From Flavobacteriales bacterium (GTDB taxonomy: Bacteria > Bacteroidota > Bacteroidia > Flavobacteriales > UBA7312), in the NCBI GenBank assembly GCA_002714805.1, contig PAYK01000010.1:3540-39269 (forward strand): DNA of 35,730 nucleotides, in the 5' to 3' direction. The notes under the pieces were generated by a model. The model did not search any database and was not told where the DNA came from. It was given only the letters and a program-made list of their open reading frames with translations. Shown in pieces: positions 33,278 through 35,730 of this stretch (position 1 is the stretch's first letter; the number at the start of each line of letters is the position of its first letter). The position numbers and the translations under genes are program-made.

Positions 33278-34495
33278 ATGAGTTTTTCATTTTTCATAGC
33301 CCGAAGATTAATAGGAAAAAACGAATATCGTTTTTCTCGACCTGTTATAAGAATAGCTATAGTAGCTATTTCCTTGAGTATTACCATAATGTTACTATCC
33401 TTAGCTATTGTAAAGGGTTTTCAAAAAGAAATTACTGACAAAGTTATTGGTTTCAATTCTCATATTCAAGTAAGTAATTTTTTAAACGGAAACTCATACG
33501 AATCTACGATTTTAAAACAAAGGGACTCATTAAAACTTTTAATTTCGGATATTAAAGGCATAAAACATATTCAGTCCTATGCAACAAAAGCTGGCATAAT
33601 AAAGACTGATAATGAAATTCAAGGTGTAGTGCTTAAAGGGTTAACAACTGATTTTGACACAACATTTATAAAAAAAATATTAATAAAAGGTAAAATTCCA
33701 AAATTTAGAAAATTAAAAAAATCTAATGAAATATTAATCTCTCAAACAATAGCAAAGAAATTAAATCTAAATATTGGCGATGTATTTCAAATGTATTTTA
33801 TACAAAAACCTGTTAGAGTTCGTTTGTTTGAAATTAGTGGCATTTATGATAGTGGCGTGTCAGAATTTGACGAAATACTTGTTATTGGTGATATAATACA
33901 AATCCAAAAGCTTAATAAATGGGGTTCTAATGATATAGGAGGATTAGAAATACTAATCAATGATTTAGATCAATTAGAAAGTATTAACAAAAAGGTTTAT
34001 CACAAAATTGGCTTTGACTTGAATACACGCACTGTCATAGATAATAATCCGCAACTTTTTGATTGGCTTGAATTACAGAATATGAATGTTAAAGTTATTC
34101 TAATACTTATGCTAATTGTTGGAGCAATTAATATGATTGTAGCATTATTTATTTTAATTATTGAGCGATCTCAATTAATTGGCTTACTGAAAGCATTAGG
34201 AAGTAAAAATTGGGAAATAAGAAAAATTTTCATTTATCAAGCATTATATTTAATTTTAATAGGAATGTTTTGGGGCAATTTAGTATCATTAACACTTTGT
34301 TGGATCCAAAAACAATTTAATATTATAGAATTAGATAGAAGTACGTACTATATGTCTTATGTACCAATTGATATAAGTTTAATTAATATATTATCGTTAA
34401 ATCTAGGAACATTCATTTTATGTTGGCTAATACTTATTATTCCGTCTTATTTGATCAGTAAACTCAATCCGATTAAAGCGATTCGATTTGAATAA
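33278..34495 (+). CDS. FtsX/LolE-like ABC transporter permease
   Basis: A 405-residue permease of the MacB/FtsX superfamily, closest in layout to LolC/LolE. A transmembrane helix at about 21-45 (IAIVAISLSITIMLLSLAIV) is followed by a roughly 210-residue periplasmic domain and three helices near 270-292, 313-340 and 362-390. FIARRLIGKNEYRFSRPVIRIA at the start and GLLKALGSKNWEIRKIF before the third helix are family hallmarks, as is the closing KLNPIKAIRFE. Such permeases extract lipoproteins or act on the cell wall with an ATPase of the LolD type, but no ATPase gene lies nearby. No promoter element is visible in the five-base gap before the start, so control elements must lie inside the NamZ-like gene. 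Confidence 0.88.
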   Translation: MSFSFFIARRLIGKNEYRFSRPVIRIAIVAISLSITIMLLSLAIVKGFQKEITDKVIGFNSHIQVSNFLNGNSYESTILKQRDSLKLLISDIKGIKHIQSYATKAGIIKTDNEIQGVVLKGLTTDFDTTFIKKILIKGKIPKFRKLKKSNEILISQTIAKKLNLNIGDVFQMYFIQKPVRVRLFEISGIYDSGVSEFDEILVIGDIIQIQKLNKWGSNDIGGLEILINDLDQLESINKKVYHKIGFDLNTRTVIDNNPQLFDWLELQNMNVKVILILMLIVGAINMIVALFILIIERSQLIGLLKALGSKNWEIRKIFIYQALYLILIGMFWGNLVSLTLCWIQKQFNIIELDRSTYYMSYVPIDISLINILSLNLGTFILCWLILIIPSYLISKLNPIKAIRFE

Positions 34496-34512
34496 TAAAT
34501 AAACATTTATAG

Positions 34513-34520
34513 TAAATTTG
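34513..34520 (+). promoter_or_regulatory. -7 promoter element for the cysteine synthase/CBS-like gene
   Basis: TAAATTTG, a full TAnnTTTG match, ends only four nucleotides before the ATG at 34525. A TTTG at 34487-34490 (the end of the permease coding sequence), 22 nt upstream, may be the -33 box. The transcript should be leaderless or nearly so. Confidence 0.55.
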
Positions 34521-34524
34521 TAAT

Positions 34525-35499
34525 ATGAATTTTTATAATCACATCATTGAAACAATTGGTAATACACCGATGGTAAAATTAAATAAGGTTATTGAGACTA
34601 AAGCTCTTATTTTAGCCAAGTTAGAAAGTTTCAACCCTGGGCATTCAACTAAAGATAGAATGGCATTAAAGATGATAGAGGATGCTGAAAAATCTGGTTT
34701 ATTAAAAAAGGGTGGCACAGTAATTGAAGGAACTTCAGGAAATACTGGTATGGGCTTAGCGCTAGCTTGTATTCAAAGAGGTTATAAATTAATTTGCACA
34801 ATTTCCGACAAACAATCAAAAGAAAAAATGGATATTTTAAAGGCAATGGGAGCTGAAGTTTATGTTTGTCCCACTAATGTTAAACCTGAACATCCAGAAT
34901 CTTATTATTCTGTAGCTAAACGCCTAAATAAGGAAATCCCAAACTCTTTCTACCCAAATCAATATGACAATTTATCAAATCGTTTGGCACATTATGAATC
35001 TACAGGACCAGAAATATGGGAACAAACTGATGGAAAAATCACTCATTTTGTTGTTGGTGTTGGAACAGGAGGAACTATTTCTGGAATTGCAAAATACTTA
35101 AAGGAAAAAAATCCAACTATTAAAATTTGGGGAATTGACTCTTATGGATCAGTTTACAAAAAATATCACGAGACAGGAGAATTTGATGAAAATGAAATCT
35201 ACTCTTATATTACTGAGGGTATAGGTGAAGACATACTACCAGCTAATGTAGATTTTGATCTTATCGACCATTTTGAAAAAGTAACTGATAAAGATGGTGC
35301 TATATATGCTCGTCGTTTAGCTAAAGAGGAAGGTATTTTTGCAGGATACTCTTGTGGCAGTGCTATTGCAGGCATCAACCAACTGAAAGACAATCTTAAT
35401 GAAAACGATGTTTTGGTTGTACTTTTACATGATCACGGCAGTCGATATGTTGGAAAAATATTTAACGATGATTGGATGAAAAAACAAAATTTTATTTAA
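34525..35499 (+). CDS. Cysteine synthase / cystathionine beta-synthase-family PLP enzyme
   Basis: A 324-residue fold-type II PLP enzyme. The Schiff-base lysine is K43 in GHSTKDRMALKM; the phosphate/substrate loop GTSGNTGMGLAL is near residue 70, and GVGTGGTISG at about 177-186 binds the PLP phosphate. GIDSYGSV and YSYITEGIGEDILP, the latter matching the CBS-type TEGIGxD motif, favour a CBS-like or O-acetylserine-type beta-replacement enzyme. There is no C-terminal Bateman (CBS) regulatory domain, so it is the short catalytic form. It could make cystathionine from serine and homocysteine or cysteine from O-acetylserine; the sequence does not settle this. It follows the permease gene by 29 bp, with its own promoter element. 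Confidence 0.9.
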   Translation: MNFYNHIIETIGNTPMVKLNKVIETKALILAKLESFNPGHSTKDRMALKMIEDAEKSGLLKKGGTVIEGTSGNTGMGLALACIQRGYKLICTISDKQSKEKMDILKAMGAEVYVCPTNVKPEHPESYYSVAKRLNKEIPNSFYPNQYDNLSNRLAHYESTGPEIWEQTDGKITHFVVGVGTGGTISGIAKYLKEKNPTIKIWGIDSYGSVYKKYHETGEFDENEIYSYITEGIGEDILPANVDFDLIDHFEKVTDKDGAIYARRLAKEEGIFAGYSCGSAIAGINQLKDNLNENDVLVVLLHDHGSRYVGKIFNDDWMKKQNFI

Positions 35500-35590
35500 A
35501 AGTTAATAAACTATCCATTGTCATAAATAAATCCATTTTTTAATGTGTATATTTACAATTGTATAAATTCCAGAATAAGATATTTAATTT

Positions 35591-35730
35591 ATGAAGACTG
35601 TAAAATTTGATAAAAACCACTCTAAAGATTTTATAACAGAGCTTAGAAAAGCAGTTGAGGAATATTTTAAAAAAAATAATAAAACAAGATTTGGCAACGC
35701 TAATATGGTGTTCAAAAGTATCTTTATGCT
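35591..35730 (+). CDS. Probable fatty-acid desaturase, N-terminal fragment
   Basis: The ATG at 35591 opens a frame that runs off the right edge after 46 codons. The start (MKTVKFDKNHSKDFITEL, then KAVEEYFKKNNKTRFGNANM) matches the N-terminus of Bacteroidota acyl-CoA/acyl-lipid desaturases, where a KF..N..FF.TL..RV..YF.....K.GN pattern precedes the first membrane helix. The final residues (VFKSIFML) are the start of that helix. The histidine boxes that would confirm it are outside the window. Confidence 0.6.
   Translation, partial: MKTVKFDKNHSKDFITELRKAVEEYFKKNNKTRFGNANMVFKSIFM

Noticed and set aside
1-35730. Mobile elements, CRISPR, phage or secondary-metabolite clusters
   Set aside because: I looked for direct repeats, spaced palindromic repeats, transposase or integrase motifs and clusters of biosynthetic enzymes, and found none.

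Overview
The window is a dense, AT-rich stretch of a Bacteroidota chromosome, most likely from a marine, Flavobacteriales-like organism with a small genome. Four things point there: a C-terminal type IX secretion (T9SS) sorting domain on the 909-residue protein; a PafA-type alkaline phosphatase; the Bacteroidota promoter element TAnnTTTG upstream of many genes, with no Shine-Dalgarno sequences; and several families common in this phylum (DUF1573, DUF1343/NamZ, fused IcmF mutase, FemAB-like protein paired with a polysaccharide deacetylase). Genes touch or overlap almost everywhere, and no intergenic gap exceeds 300 bp. I see no rRNA, tRNA, CRISPR array, transposase, phage or defence genes.

Layout. 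1-4497 (minus): purL (its 3' end is outside the window), a long-chain acyl-CoA synthetase and purE. 4647-12078 (plus): a tightly coupled run hpt-adk-obg-PAP2 phosphatase-50-residue membrane peptide-pafA-aroB-methyltransferase-fold protein-aroA. 12044-15391 (minus): HAD hydrolase, FemAB-like acyltransferase, polysaccharide deacetylase, rpsT. 15674-17816 (plus): M42 aminopeptidase and ilvE. 17806-18616 (minus): GNAT acetyltransferase and MazG-like pyrophosphohydrolase. 18733-19971 (plus): a small membrane protein and an SRPBCC-GyrI fusion. 20009-23377 (minus): icmF. 23433-27506 (plus): protoporphyrinogen oxidase and a T9SS-secreted Asp-box protein. 27503-30115 (minus): valS. 30255-31980 (plus): DUF1573 protein and a class I aminotransferase. 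32127-33272 (minus): NamZ-like protein. 33278-35730 (plus): FtsX-like permease, a cysteine synthase/CBS-family enzyme and the first codons of a probable fatty-acid desaturase.

Functions are mostly core metabolism: purine synthesis and salvage (purL, purE, hpt, adk), shikimate pathway (aroB, aroA), branched-chain amino acids and acyl-CoAs (ilvE, icmF), haem (hemG), translation and ribosome assembly (rpsT, valS, obg), and envelope or secreted functions (pafA, PAP2, NamZ-like, deacetylase, FtsX, T9SS protein). I found no convincing new multi-gene system. The items most worth a second look are: the uncharacterised methyltransferase-fold protein between aroB and aroA; the GC-rich palindrome between purE and hpt; very short or absent leaders (18964, 34525) and a missing ATG (hemG); an intrinsic terminator 11 nt before an aminotransferase start; and several small unannotated reading frames (7285-7437, 15443-15616, 18683-18733, 3740-3859).
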